DNA of 64,000 nucleotides, taken from the NCBI RefSeq assembly GCF_001597735.1, contig NZ_LUTS01000001.1:248001-312000 (forward strand), written 5' to 3'. The position numbers were made by a program, and so were the translations under genes. The stretch is from Neptuniibacter pectenicola. GTDB taxonomy: Bacteria > Pseudomonadota > Gammaproteobacteria > Pseudomonadales > Balneatricaceae. The notes beneath the pieces were generated by a model. The model did not search any database. It was not told where the DNA came from and saw only the letters and a program-made list of their open reading frames with translations. Positions 36,245 to 45,787 of this stretch are shown here, piece by piece (position 1 is the stretch's first letter; the number at the start of each line of letters is the position of its first letter).

Positions 36245-36325
36245 CTTTCCTCCTCGTTCCCATGCTCTGCGTGGGAACGCTCGCTCTGCGTGAGAACGTT
36301 CACTCTGTGTGGGAACGCTAAGTTC
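36245..36325. repeat. REP-like palindromes between hlyU-like and RAYT genes
   Basis: CGTTCCCATGCTCTGCGTGGGAACG-like units occur three times in tandem with decreasing fidelity (GTTCCCATGCTCTGCGTGGG, then CTCGCTCTGCGTGAG, then CACTCTGTGTGGG). They are the opposite orientation of the CCACGCGGAGCGTGG units nearby. Confidence 0.75.
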
Positions 36326-36371
36326 CTGCGTAGAAACCTTCACCCTCTCCCACATGCTTCCTCACCACGCT

Positions 36372-36893
36372 TTACACACCTCCAACAGTCCCACCATTCC
36401 GGCATAGTCTCTTGCACTGGAATAGCGCCAATGCACGGCGTGCATCAACATAGCCCCGTTTAACGGGATTATGATGAATATACTCAATCTTCTGGCGCAT
36501 CATCCCCTCACTCTGTATCAGCTCAGGATGCACACCCTCTTGCCACAATTGATAAGTACGATCACGTTTATGCGCTTTTTTATAAAACGCCAGCTGATCC
36601 AAAATAGTTTTTGCTTTTTTGGTTTGTAGATAAGCGATCAACTGCCTTGCCGTAAATGATTTAAGACGTGCGATATCCTTATCTAGCTGATCGCTTTGCG
36701 CTACAAGATGTAAGTGGTTTTCTAAAATCACATAGGCGTAAACCTTAAAGCCTTCACCCATTAAGTAGCGCAATGAATTAAAAATGATATCAACCGCATC
36801 AGGACGCGTAAAAATTGGTAACCAGTGCAACACGGTTAGCGTTAGAAAGTGCGGCTGTTCTGGTGCGGTAAAGACGTAACGACTTCTACCCAT
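36372..36893 (-). CDS. REP-associated tyrosine transposase (RAYT, Y1_Tnp)
   Basis: 173 residues of the IS200/IS605-related Y1 family. The HUH-type motif ENHLHLV gives metal ligands H60 and H62, and the catalytic Tyr is Y138 in IEYIHHNPVKRGYV. The N-terminal RYVF motif also fits RAYTs. RAYTs process REP palindromes at GT-containing tetranucleotides and are normally single-copy domesticated transposases. REP palindromes surround this gene on both sides, which is the classic arrangement. The protein looks intact. Confidence 0.92.
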   Translation of the reverse strand: MGRSRYVFTAPEQPHFLTLTVLHWLPIFTRPDAVDIIFNSLRYLMGEGFKVYAYVILENHLHLVAQSDQLDKDIARLKSFTARQLIAYLQTKKAKTILDQLAFYKKAHKRDRTYQLWQEGVHPELIQSEGMMRQKIEYIHHNPVKRGYVDARRALALFQCKRLCRNGGTVGGV

Positions 36894-36904
36894 TAATTAA
36901 CCTC

Positions 36905-37345
36905 CCTGTTAATGACCACGCAATGCGTGGGAGCTTATTCTTTTACCCATGCTCCTGCGCGGGTACATCTATCCACATCTGTACATTAACTAATCTCCAA
37001 CTACATTACCACGCGGAGCGTGGGAACGAGGAGGAACGAGAGGTGGAGCGTAGAAACGAGGTGGGAGCGACTGCATCATTACCATGCAGGGCGCTGGTAC
37101 GAGGAGCAGAGAGTGAAAGCGAGGCGCTATGCGCAAAAACGCAGCACACCACGCTGGCCCCCATGCTCCTGCGTGGGGGCGGGTACTTCCCTCTCGGGCC
37201 TTGTATTCCTGCGTGGGTACACCGATGGAATACTGCACAAGCTCAATCTCCAACTGCATTACCACGCGGAGCGTGGGAACGAGAGGTCGCGCGGAGGAAC
37301 GAGGAAGCTGCATTACCACGCGGAGCGTGGGAACGAGGTGAGAGC
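36905..37345. repeat. REP-like repeat array B
   Basis: At least six palindromic units lie here: about 36914-36931, 36945-36960, 37005-37025, 37160-37175, 37260-37282 and 37312-37338. Most carry CCACGCGGAGCGTGG followed by GAACGAG. Degenerate units such as GGTGGAGCGTAGAAACGAGG are interspersed. The 591-bp gap 36894-37484 otherwise holds no gene; apparent ORFs are repeat translations. Confidence 0.8.
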
Positions 37346-37484
37346 GACTGCAGCGCGGGAACGAGGAGCGGCGCAGGCTTGGATAACCCGGATTCTGTCA
37401 CTTTCGCCTATTGCTGAAAATACGCAGTGGATGATACTGTCGAAAACAAAAAATAGTATAGCCGAGGGATGAGTTTTTGGAGTA

Positions 37485-38339
37485 ATGGATAACCCTTATG
37501 TGTTAATTGGGCTGTCAGTGATTATGCACGTGACATGGAACCTGTTAGCTCGACATGTAAACCCAAAAGCGAACTATCTTTGGTGGGGGTTGTTATCCCA
37601 TTGCGTCATTCTTGGCCCGTTTGCGCTTTGGCATCTGTTCCGGAACGCCCAGTGGGAAGGGCCACTTATCTCAGCGATTGTGATCACCTCCTGCGCTAAT
37701 GCTTTTTACTTTATCGCCTTACGCCGCGCTTATCATTATGCCCCAGTTTCTTTAGTTTATCCTTTGGCGCGAAGTTCTCCCCTCTTAATTGCCTTATGGT
37801 CATTTCTGTTTTTTGGCAACACTTACAGCCCCTTCGAGCTGTTTGCCATTCTTGTCAGTGTAGTGGGGCTGTGGATTGTTGGTTCATCATCTAAGGTAGG
37901 CGATACTAAAAAAGCACTGCCTTGGACATTTGCCGCGGCACTCGGTACGAGTATTTACTCATTAAGTGACAAAGTGGCCGTCACCTATCTGCCAGGGTTT
38001 TCTGAGCAACTGGGCTTTATCACTGTCGGTTATCTATGCGCTTTTATTAGCTTAACCTTAGTGCAACGCGTTGAAAGTAACATTTGGGTCCCTGCTGAGC
38101 GCCCGTCGTTGTTTTACATTGTGCTTGGCGGCTGCTGTATAGGCACCTCTTATGCGCTGGTCGTCAGCGCCATGCAGCTGATGCCTGCCGCTCATGTTGT
38201 GTCTTTTACCAACACAGGCATTATCTTAGCGGTGCTCTTGTCGATCTTTGTCTTCCATGAAAAGGAGCAGTGGAAGAAACGCCTGATTGGCGCAATGGTT
38301 GTCAGCGCGGGCTTAGTGATTCTTTATTCAGGTAGCTAA
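37485..38339 (+). CDS. EamA/DMT-family transporter
   Basis: 284 residues, ten predicted membrane helices in two EamA halves. It begins MDNPYVLIGLSVIMHVTWNLLARHV and contains YHYAPVSLVYPLARSSPLLIALWS, the usual first-repeat end. It is distinct from the YddG-like transporter at 33887. The inner membrane substrate is unknown. It stands alone between the REP array and the convergent FrnE-like gene. Confidence 0.82.
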   Translation: MDNPYVLIGLSVIMHVTWNLLARHVNPKANYLWWGLLSHCVILGPFALWHLFRNAQWEGPLISAIVITSCANAFYFIALRRAYHYAPVSLVYPLARSSPLLIALWSFLFFGNTYSPFELFAILVSVVGLWIVGSSSKVGDTKKALPWTFAAALGTSIYSLSDKVAVTYLPGFSEQLGFITVGYLCAFISLTLVQRVESNIWVPAERPSLFYIVLGGCCIGTSYALVVSAMQLMPAAHVVSFTNTGIILAVLLSIFVFHEKEQWKKRLIGAMVVSAGLVILYSGS

Positions 38340-38362
38340 AAATCCATAGGGGCTCGCCGTTG

Positions 38363-39013
38363 TTACGCTAATCCTGCCAGCTCTTGTAGCACCTCTTTGT
38401 AAGTGCTTTGTGGGTGCGCACCGGTCAATACACTGCTTCGGTTAAAGATGACGGTAGGTACGCCAGAAATCCCCTGTTGCTGCCACTGCATCTCCTGATG
38501 CACAAGCCGGTTACGACGCTCAGCATGACCTAAAGCGTTCTCGGTTTCCGTAGGATCTAAACCAACACGTAGCGCCTCAGCCAGTAAAGTGGCGCGATCT
38601 GAGATATCTTTGTGCTCAGTAAAAAACGCGGTAAACAAACGCTGTTTTAACGCGTGCTGAAGTCCTTGCTCATACGCAAAATCTAACAGAAGGTGGGCAT
38701 CACGGGTGTTAACCATTTTCATCTCTTCGAAATAGTCAAACTTAAACCCGTACTCCGCACCCAGTGCGCTAATATTGGCACGTGCTTTATCGCTATCCTC
38801 ACGATTAGCACCGTATTTACGCAGTACATGTGCCCGCAGGTTTTCACCTTCCGCAGGCATATCAGGGTTTAATTCAAAGGGCTGCCACTCGATCTCAACC
38901 TGATCCTGTAAGTCTAACTCTTGGATAGCCGCTTCCAGATGCTTATAACCAATGATGCACCAAGGGCACACCACATCGGATACAATATCGAGCTTAATTT
39001 TATGATCGTTCAC
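38363..39013 (-). CDS. DsbA-family FrnE-like cytoplasmic oxidoreductase
   Basis: 216 residues with a thioredoxin fold and the active site CPWC in IVSDVVCPWCIIGYKHL. A helical insert follows, then the cis-Pro loop GISGVPTVIFN and an ending ALTGAHPQSTY-like segment typical of FrnE. Such proteins lack a signal peptide and handle cytoplasmic thiols or oxidative stress. I chose GTG 39013, because AGGAG is 7 nt upstream and the resulting start fits the family; the ATG at 39040 lacks this. It is followed by yghU upstream on the same strand, a 67-bp gap, so the two redox genes may be co-transcribed. Confidence 0.85.
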   Translation of the reverse strand: MNDHKIKLDIVSDVVCPWCIIGYKHLEAAIQELDLQDQVEIEWQPFELNPDMPAEGENLRAHVLRKYGANREDSDKARANISALGAEYGFKFDYFEEMKMVNTRDAHLLLDFAYEQGLQHALKQRLFTAFFTEHKDISDRATLLAEALRVGLDPTETENALGHAERRNRLVHQEMQWQQQGISGVPTVIFNRSSVLTGAHPQSTYKEVLQELAGLA

Positions 39014-39079
39014 GGTATTGCTCCTCGTCATCTTATTCATAAGCAGACCGCGTCAACGGCTAGCTGGATACCACCCGTT

Positions 39080-39937
39080 TTACGCCGGTGTTAACGCTAA
39101 AACCTTGTCAATATCTTCAGCGCTATACCGGTTTTCAAGCTGCTCCCACGCCTCACCCCAATTGCGATTTACAATACGACCACGCTGTACAGCAGGACGG
39201 GCTAACATAGCGTGAGTCCAACGCTGAAGGTGGATGTAATCCTCGGTCTGGAGGAAGGTTTTTGCATCATAAAGCTTGCCTAACACAAGGTTGCCATACC
39301 AAGGCCATATAGCTATATCAGCAATACTTAATTCGTCACCAGCAATAAATTCATGCTGCGCTAACTGTTTATCTAACACATCGAGCTGACGCTTAACTTC
39401 CATCGAAAAACGATTAATTGGGTATTCAAATTTTTCGGGTGCATACGCATAAAAGTGGCCAAAACCACCGCCTAAATAAGGCGCAGACCCCTGTAACCAA
39501 AACAGCCAGTTAAGGACGTTTATTCGCTGAGCGCCCTTTTCAGGTAGAAAAGCCCCAAATTTTTCCGCAAGATAGACAAGAATTGAAGCCGATTCAAAAA
39601 TAGGTACCGCATCCCCGTTAGACTGATCAACTAACACAGGAATTTTAGAGTTAGGGTTAAGCACGACAAAACCTGAGGAAAATTGCTCACCCTCACCAAT
39701 TTTGATCAGATGGGCGTCATATTCCGCCGCTTTACCCAATGCTAATAACTCTTCTAACATAATGGTTATTTTTTGACCATTAGGCGTGCCCATTGAGTAC
39801 AACTGCAAAGCATGTTGGCCAACCGGTAACGCTTTTTCATGGGTTGCCCCCGAAACAGGACGGTTAACATTCGCCCATGTTCCACCACTTTCTTCATCGT
39901 GGGTCCAGATTGTGGGCGGGGTATAGTGCGTTTCCAT
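39080..39937 (-). CDS. yghU: YghU-like glutathione-dependent disulfide-bond oxidoreductase
   Basis: 285 residues of the Nu-class GST family. The N-terminal arm THYTPPTIWTHDEESGGTWANVNRP and the thioredoxin-fold motif LYSMGTPNGQKITIMLEELL match YghU, which binds two glutathiones and reduces disulfides or peroxides. The GST C-terminal domain carries GGGFGHFYAYAPEK and DELSIADIAIWPW. Length equals E. coli YghU (288). ATG 39937 has AGGAG 8 nt upstream. A sigma-70 promoter with a palindrome in the -35 region lies upstream. Confidence 0.93.
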   Translation of the reverse strand: METHYTPPTIWTHDEESGGTWANVNRPVSGATHEKALPVGQHALQLYSMGTPNGQKITIMLEELLALGKAAEYDAHLIKIGEGEQFSSGFVVLNPNSKIPVLVDQSNGDAVPIFESASILVYLAEKFGAFLPEKGAQRINVLNWLFWLQGSAPYLGGGFGHFYAYAPEKFEYPINRFSMEVKRQLDVLDKQLAQHEFIAGDELSIADIAIWPWYGNLVLGKLYDAKTFLQTEDYIHLQRWTHAMLARPAVQRGRIVNRNWGEAWEQLENRYSAEDIDKVLALTPA

Positions 39938-39974
39938 TATCATGACTCCTAGGACTATGTCTTAATCTAAGGCC

Positions 39975-40003
39975 ACTATAAACAAACAAGAACGATCGTT
40001 CAA
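39975..40003 (-). promoter_or_regulatory. yghU promoter with GAACGATCGTTC operator
   Basis: The minus strand reads TTGAAC, 17 bases, then TATAGT, a near-consensus sigma-70 promoter. The perfect 12-bp palindrome GAACGATCGTTC (39990-40001) overlaps the -35 element. Such palindromes are typical TetR-family operators, so repression released by an electrophile is plausible. No tetR gene is in the window near it. Confidence 0.65.
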
Positions 40004-40146
40004 TTAATATTTGATCAATCATTCCATTACTCAATAAAAAAGCGCCGTTACTCTTTAAGCACTGCCCTCAAGCGCTGACTGAACATAAAAGATTCCTCCT
40101 CAACCCTGATATAAAATAGCTAACAACGAAAGTCAGCCATAAAAAA

Positions 40147-40169
40147 AGCTAATGCATCGCGCATTAGCT
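40147..40169 (-). terminator. terminator of the guanidine operon
   Basis: AGCTAATGC (40147-40155) pairs with GCATTAGCT (40161-40169), with seven T residues after it on the minus strand. It lies about 70 bp past the allophanate hydrolase stop and ends the long operon. Confidence 0.9.
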
Positions 40170-40238
40170 TTTCGGTTTATCACTCACCTAGTCGGTAAAA
40201 TAGGCTCACCGCTGATAGGTAACTGCGGCATCAAGCAC

Positions 40239-42047
40239 TTATGATTTTTCAGCCATATAACGTCGCCATCCGCCGTACTGGGTTATCTCTTCCGCCGTTT
40301 CAACCGCATAACCTTCACAGATAAAACTGGTTACCCAAGCGCCATCTGCTAATTCCACTTTACCTAGCCCTAAAGGTTGGGGAATCCCTTGAAGAAAGCT
40401 TCCAAGCGCCGTTTGAGGTAACGTCCACACTTCAACCTCAATTGCACTACCAGCCCCTTCAGACCGAATAAGACCGGGACGGAAAGGAGGGCCGCCCGCC
40501 AATGCGTACAGCTTATAATGAGCGGATGTATGCGTTGCTTTAACGAGACGTGCGCCCCGCTCTAGCAGTTGAACGTTTAAGGGTAAGCCTTCAAGGTGTG
40601 CACCACATACCGCCAGCTCAACCCAACCCTCCTGCGTTGCAGCGGAAGGCTCAAGTGCAGGCAGTGGCGCATGCGTCGCCCCTAAAGGCAAACCTAACGA
40701 TTGCTGCCATGCCCCACCAAAGCTGAGTAGCTTACGATCCGACCAAGCGGGACCAAACAGGGTAATACCAAACGGCAAGCCTGTTGTTTGAATCCCCGCC
40801 GGTAACGCAATGGCGGCATAATCTAATAGGTTCATAAAGTTGGTATAGTAACCAACGTTTGAATTTAACTTAATGGGATCAGCGTTGACCTCATCAATGG
40901 TATAGATCGTCCCTGCCGTAGGAATAACAACCGAATCTACGGTCGATAAAATAGCATCACATTGCACTTTATACGCTTGTAATTGGTAGATCGCCTTAAA
41001 TGCATCCACCGCGGTTTTACCTTGAGCGCCGCCAATAATGGTCTCGATGACCGGCAAACAGCGACTGGAGTCTGCTTCAAAAAAAGTCTCTATAGCCGCG
41101 TATCGTTCAGCGACCCAAGGGCCTTCATAAAGCAGTAAGGCCGCTTGCGCAAACGGCTCAAAATCGATTTCGACCAGCTCAACACCTTGCGCTTTAAGCT
41201 TATCTAATGCGGCATTAAAAAGTGCTTTAGCGCTGTCATTACCAAAAAAGGCTAGCTGCTCAGGGGCAGGCACCCCGACCTTTCGGCCTGTGAGCGCGTT
41301 TTCAGGGTGGTAGGCTGTCGCGTGATTAGATTCAGGGTTGGGGCGTGCATAGCAGTCGGTCTCATCATAGTGACCCGCAATATCCAGCAACAGATTAAGA
41401 TCATCGGTGGTATGCGCAAACAGCGTAATACAATCGAGGCTTTTACATGCCGGTACGAGCCCAGTGCAGCTCACCATCCCTTTGGTTGCCTTCATCCCCA
41501 AGATATTATTAAACGCCGCTGGAACCCGTCCAGAACCGGCAGTATCTGTACCTAAGGAGAAACAGACCTGACCCGTTGCAACGGTTACAGCACTGCCAGA
41601 GCTTGACCCCCCAGAGATATACGCATCATTAAAACTGTTTTTTACTGCCCCCCAAGGGCTACGCGTACCCACAAGCCCAGTAGCAAACTGGTCTAAATTG
41701 GTTTTTCCTAGGGGCACCGCTCCGGCATTAATCAGGGCTTGTACTACATACGCCGAAGATTCTGGTTGATAGGCATAGTCTTTACAGCCTGCCGTTGTAG
41801 GTAAACCCGCTAAATCAATATTATCTTTAATCGCAAACGGAACACCGAAAAGAGGCAGGTCTTTGGGTGATTTACCTTTTAAATTGGCTAAAAAGCTATC
41901 CAGTTGTGCATCGGAGATGGACTCAATCCAACAGTTACGCTGATCAGCACGTGCTTCAGCTAACTTTTGCGTCAAAAACCCATCGGGGGACAACTGCTCT
42001 GATTGATAGGCAGCTAATAACTCTATTACAGTAATTGGCGTATTCAT
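40239..42047 (-). CDS. atzF: allophanate hydrolase
   Basis: 602 residues. The N-terminal amidase-signature domain (about 1-450) carries Lys74 in FAIKDNIDLAG, the cis-Ser in GGSSSGS (146-152) and the nucleophile Ser172 in DTAGSGRVPA. The C-terminal domain (about 480-602) is the allophanate-hydrolase-specific part that decarboxylates the N-carboxycarbamate intermediate. It converts allophanate to ammonium and CO2. Its ATG overlaps the carboxylase stop by 4 nt, so the last two steps of the pathway are translated together. It is the final gene of the operon. Confidence 0.95.
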   Translation of the reverse strand: MNTPITVIELLAAYQSEQLSPDGFLTQKLAEARADQRNCWIESISDAQLDSFLANLKGKSPKDLPLFGVPFAIKDNIDLAGLPTTAGCKDYAYQPESSAYVVQALINAGAVPLGKTNLDQFATGLVGTRSPWGAVKNSFNDAYISGGSSSGSAVTVATGQVCFSLGTDTAGSGRVPAAFNNILGMKATKGMVSCTGLVPACKSLDCITLFAHTTDDLNLLLDIAGHYDETDCYARPNPESNHATAYHPENALTGRKVGVPAPEQLAFFGNDSAKALFNAALDKLKAQGVELVEIDFEPFAQAALLLYEGPWVAERYAAIETFFEADSSRCLPVIETIIGGAQGKTAVDAFKAIYQLQAYKVQCDAILSTVDSVVIPTAGTIYTIDEVNADPIKLNSNVGYYTNFMNLLDYAAIALPAGIQTTGLPFGITLFGPAWSDRKLLSFGGAWQQSLGLPLGATHAPLPALEPSAATQEGWVELAVCGAHLEGLPLNVQLLERGARLVKATHTSAHYKLYALAGGPPFRPGLIRSEGAGSAIEVEVWTLPQTALGSFLQGIPQPLGLGKVELADGAWVTSFICEGYAVETAEEITQYGGWRRYMAEKS

Positions 42048-45000
42048 ACGGCACTTGTCTCCTGTGAACTGTTTCCTGAGGTGTTGATAACCATAAGACG
42101 CTGACCGGAGTGAACTTGAGCCCCGGCGTCCTGACAGATTTGACTAATGACACCGGTTTCTGAGGCAAGCACCTCTAACTCCATCTTCATCGCTTCCAAA
42201 ATCATCACGACTTCGCCCGCTTTTACCGACTGACCCGGCTCCACCAGCACTTGCCAGATATTACCCGCAACTTGGCTTTCCACTGCGGTTTCACCTTCAG
42301 CCAGTATTTCGTCTAGCCCTTGCGACTCAACCATCATGTCCGCTTCAAAGTTGGCCTGACCGCTCTCAACCCAGCGTTGGCGTTCCTCTTCAAACGCGGT
42401 TTGTTGGCGCTCTTTACATTGCAGAATCTCATCCTGATGCTGATCAAGCAGTGCTTGGTACTCTGCAAGAGAGAAGGTGGTTTCCTCTATTTTGACAGGG
42501 TATTTACCCCGAGGATGATCACGTCGAATCTCCTTCAACTCCTCTGCGCTGACCTCATAAAAACGGATCTGATCAAAAAAGCGCAGTAACCACGGCTGTG
42601 TAAATGCTTCGGTCTTACGGTAGCGGTTCCACATCTGTAAGGTACGACCAATAAATTGATAACCGCCGGGGCCTTCCATACCGTAAACACACATATAAGC
42701 ACCCCCAATGCCAACCGCATTTTCAGGTGTCCATGTCCGTGCCGGATTATATTTGGTTGTCACTAAACGATGTCTTGGGTCCATCGGCGTCGCCACGGGC
42801 GCACCTAAATACACGTCACCTAAGCCCATCACTAAATAGCTTGCATCAAAGACGATCTTTTTAACCTCGTCGACCGACGCTAAGCCATTAATACGGCGGA
42901 TAAACTCAATATTATCCGGACACCATGGTGCATCTTTACGTACCACTTCATCATATTTTTTAATCGCTAATCGAGTCGCTTCGTCATCCCATGAGAGGGG
43001 TAAAGAGACAATACGCGCAGGTACGGTCAGCTTATCGATATCCCCTAGGTCTGCCTCAGCCTGCTCGAGTAATGCAATTAACTCAGCCATTGGCAGCTGT
43101 AAATTATCGTAGTGAACTTGCAGGGAGCGGATACCCGGTGTGAGCTCTTTAATACCTGAGATATTCAGCGCTTGGAGCTTTAGCATTAACGCATGAACAC
43201 GGAAACGTAATCGGATATCCAGCCGTTGCGGACCGTACTCCACCAGCAGAAAGTCTTCGCCACTTGGACGGTAAACAACATGCTCACCATAGCGCTCTTT
43301 CGGCAGCTCTTTCACAATAGGGGAATCAATAACAGCGCAAGGTAAAGCGCTTTCTTCTATCGCCAGCGAAGATAACTGCTGCAACTGCGCCCGCTCCGCC
43401 TCTGCGGCATCCGCGATAGATACAGGTAAAAAGCGTACCTTATCACCCGCTTTTAGCTGGCCCATCTTCCATAAGTCCGCTTTTATAATCGTCGCAGGAC
43501 AAACAAAGCCACCTAAACTTGGGCCATCAGGACCTAAGATAACCGGCATGTCGCCGGTAAAATCGATCGTCCCCACCGCGTACGCATTATCATGAATATT
43601 TGAAGGATGAAGACCCGCTTCTCCGCCATCTGTTCTCGCCCATTCTGGTTTTGGCCCAATAAGACGAACCCCTGTGCGGCTCGAATTAAAATGTACCTGC
43701 CAGTCTGCGGCAAAAAACTCAGAAATGTCGTTATCTGTGAAGAAATCAGGCGCGCCATGGGGACCATAGATAACGCGAATCTGCCAATCGTTTGTTAACG
43801 CAGGTGCCGATTTAACGTGAGCACCCGCCTCAGCAGAGATGTTGAAACCAGCATCCAGCTGGAGTACATCACCAGAACGTAAGGCTCTACCCGCATGGCC
43901 ACCAAACTGCCCTAAGGTGAAGGTCGATTTACTGCCCAGATAGTCGGGACATTTAATACCACCGGCAACCGCGAGGTAAGCACGCGCGCCCTCTCCTTTC
44001 GTCGCACCCAACTGTAAGGTTTGACCGGCTTTAATGGCTAGCACGGTGCCCATAGGTACCGCCTGACCTTCTAAGGTTGCAGTAAGTTCAGCCCCCGTAA
44101 TCACCACTTGAGTCGCTTGGTTAAAGCGCAGGGTCGGCCCACTAATAATAATCTCGAGTCCAGCGGCATCCACAGGGTTATTAAGCAGCTGATTGGCTAA
44201 CCTAAAGCTAACGGAATCCATTGGGCCAGACGGTGGTACACCAATATCCCAATACCCCGCACGACCAGGGTAATCTTGAATCGTTGTTTGTGTGCCTGCA
44301 TTAAGTACATCAAACGTAAAAGGCTGATAGTTAAAGTCATTAAGGGAGCGCGTTAATACTTGGCCGCTCTGAACAACCTCGCTACCCAATAGCTGATGCA
44401 GATAACCTAAATTATGCTCAATGCCGTAGATTGTTGACTCAGACAGCGCCTGCATTAAACCGGTTAATGCTTGCTGGCGCGTAGGCGCATGAAAGATCAC
44501 TTTCGCTAACATAGGGTCAAAGAACGGGGAGACTTCAACGCCCGCTTCAATCCAATGCTCAACCCGTAGCCCATCTATTTCTGGCCACTCAACATGGCTT
44601 AATAGACCAGCACACGGTTGGAAATCTTTATTCGCATCTTCAGCGTATAAACGCACCTGTATCGCATGACCTTTAGGCGTCAGTCCTTTACCTACAGTGA
44701 GAAGATCAAGTTCAGCCGCGCCTTGTTTCACCATCCATTCTACAAGGTCGACACCAAACACCTCTTCCGTAACACCGTGCTCAACCTGTAGACGTGTATT
44801 TACCTCTAAGAAATAGAAACATTCAGTGGTCTGATCCAGTACAAACTCAACGGTGCCTGCATTCCTGTAATTAACCTGCTCCGCTAAACGTACGGCGGTA
44901 TCCTGTAACGCAGTACGGGTTTCCTCACGTAGGTTCGGCGCAGGTGTTTCCTCAATCACTTTCTGATTGCGACGCTGAGCCGAACAATCTCGTTCACCTA

Positions 45001-45667
45001 ACGCCACTACATTGCCAGCGCCATCACCAAAAATCTGAACCTCTATATGGCGGGCATGCTGGATAAATTTTTCAATAAAAAGGCCGCTATTACTAAAGTT
45101 ATTCTCGCTTAATCGACGTACTGAATCATAAGCGTCATTTAGCTCTTGAGCGGTATCACAACGTTGCATACCAATACCGCCACCGCCCGCTGTGCTTTTC
45201 AACATAACGGGATAACCTACACGCTCAGCCTCTTCGAGTGCCTGCGCTAAACTAGCTAATAGCCCTGTACCTGGCAAAAGCGGTACATCTGCCTGCTCGG
45301 CTAACTCACGCGCTGAATGTTTAAGACCAAAATTATTCATCTGCTTTGGTGTTGGGCCTAAAAAGGTAATCCCTTCACGTTCACAGCGCGCAACAAAATT
45401 GGGGTTTTCACTTAAAAAGCCATAGCCAGGGTGCACCGCTTCTGCACCGCTCTGTTTAGCAATGGCAATAATTTTATCTTGATCAAGGTAGGTCTGCGTA
45501 GCAGCACCTTCACCTAAAGAGTAGGACTCATCCGCTTGAAGCACATGTAAGCTATCTGCATCCGCTTCGCTGTAAATGGCAACGCTGGTAACACCCATTT
45601 TACGAAGTGTGCGAATAATGCGACAAGCAATAGCACCACGGTTAGCAATCAGTACTTTAGAAAACAT
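42044..45667 (-). CDS. guanidine (urea-type) carboxylase, biotin-dependent
   Basis: 1207 residues in the usual order: biotin carboxylase (1-445, LIANRGAIACRIIRTLR, STAGGGGIGMQRC), KipA-like and KipI-like carboxyltransferase domains (about 460-1000, for example DYPGRAGYWDIGVPPSGPMD), linker, and biotinyl domain with Lys1161 in EAMKMELE. The family was long named urea carboxylase. Members behind a guanidine-I riboswitch, with two DUF1989 partners, carboxylate guanidine instead, giving carboxyguanidine that is deiminated to allophanate. The ABC transporter, riboswitch and both DUF1989 genes all sit in this operon, so guanidine is the likely substrate. Confidence 0.93.
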   Translation of the reverse strand: MFSKVLIANRGAIACRIIRTLRKMGVTSVAIYSEADADSLHVLQADESYSLGEGAATQTYLDQDKIIAIAKQSGAEAVHPGYGFLSENPNFVARCEREGITFLGPTPKQMNNFGLKHSARELAEQADVPLLPGTGLLASLAQALEEAERVGYPVMLKSTAGGGGIGMQRCDTAQELNDAYDSVRRLSENNFSNSGLFIEKFIQHARHIEVQIFGDGAGNVVALGERDCSAQRRNQKVIEETPAPNLREETRTALQDTAVRLAEQVNYRNAGTVEFVLDQTTECFYFLEVNTRLQVEHGVTEEVFGVDLVEWMVKQGAAELDLLTVGKGLTPKGHAIQVRLYAEDANKDFQPCAGLLSHVEWPEIDGLRVEHWIEAGVEVSPFFDPMLAKVIFHAPTRQQALTGLMQALSESTIYGIEHNLGYLHQLLGSEVVQSGQVLTRSLNDFNYQPFTFDVLNAGTQTTIQDYPGRAGYWDIGVPPSGPMDSVSFRLANQLLNNPVDAAGLEIIISGPTLRFNQATQVVITGAELTATLEGQAVPMGTVLAIKAGQTLQLGATKGEGARAYLAVAGGIKCPDYLGSKSTFTLGQFGGHAGRALRSGDVLQLDAGFNISAEAGAHVKSAPALTNDWQIRVIYGPHGAPDFFTDNDISEFFAADWQVHFNSSRTGVRLIGPKPEWARTDGGEAGLHPSNIHDNAYAVGTIDFTGDMPVILGPDGPSLGGFVCPATIIKADLWKMGQLKAGDKVRFLPVSIADAAEAERAQLQQLSSLAIEESALPCAVIDSPIVKELPKERYGEHVVYRPSGEDFLLVEYGPQRLDIRLRFRVHALMLKLQALNISGIKELTPGIRSLQVHYDNLQLPMAELIALLEQAEADLGDIDKLTVPARIVSLPLSWDDEATRLAIKKYDEVVRKDAPWCPDNIEFIRRINGLASVDEVKKIVFDASYLVMGLGDVYLGAPVATPMDPRHRLVTTKYNPARTWTPENAVGIGGAYMCVYGMEGPGGYQFIGRTLQMWNRYRKTEAFTQPWLLRFFDQIRFYEVSAEELKEIRRDHPRGKYPVKIEETTFSLAEYQALLDQHQDEILQCKERQQTAFEEERQRWVESGQANFEADMMVESQGLDEILAEGETAVESQVAGNIWQVLVEPGQSVKAGEVVMILEAMKMELEVLASETGVISQICQDAGAQVHSGQRLMVINTSGNSSQETSAV

Positions 45668-45685
45668 AGGAATTCACCTGAATGT

Positions 45686-45733
45686 CTGGGTCGTCCCAGC
45701 AACACTCTCAGGGCTTAATTGGGGTCGTCCCCA
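45686..45733 (-). repeat. two TCGT-loop hairpins between carboxylase and DUF1989 genes
   Basis: CTGGGTCGTCCCAG (45686-45699) and TGGGGTCGTCCCCA (45720-45733) are small perfect stems sharing the GGGTCGTCCC core, 20 bp apart. They lie in the 120-bp intercistronic gap, unusually long for this operon. They may set mRNA processing or stability, or could be repeated extragenic palindromes. Confidence 0.5.
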
Positions 45734-45787
45734 GCCCGGTATTTTGATCTGCTTACTAGGCAGGCTCTGCGTATCAACAGAGTAAAA

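Noticed and set aside
36923-37472. Two overlapping open frames across the REP array
   Set aside because: They translate the palindromic repeats (repeated HYHAERGNE-like peptides) and have no family resemblance.
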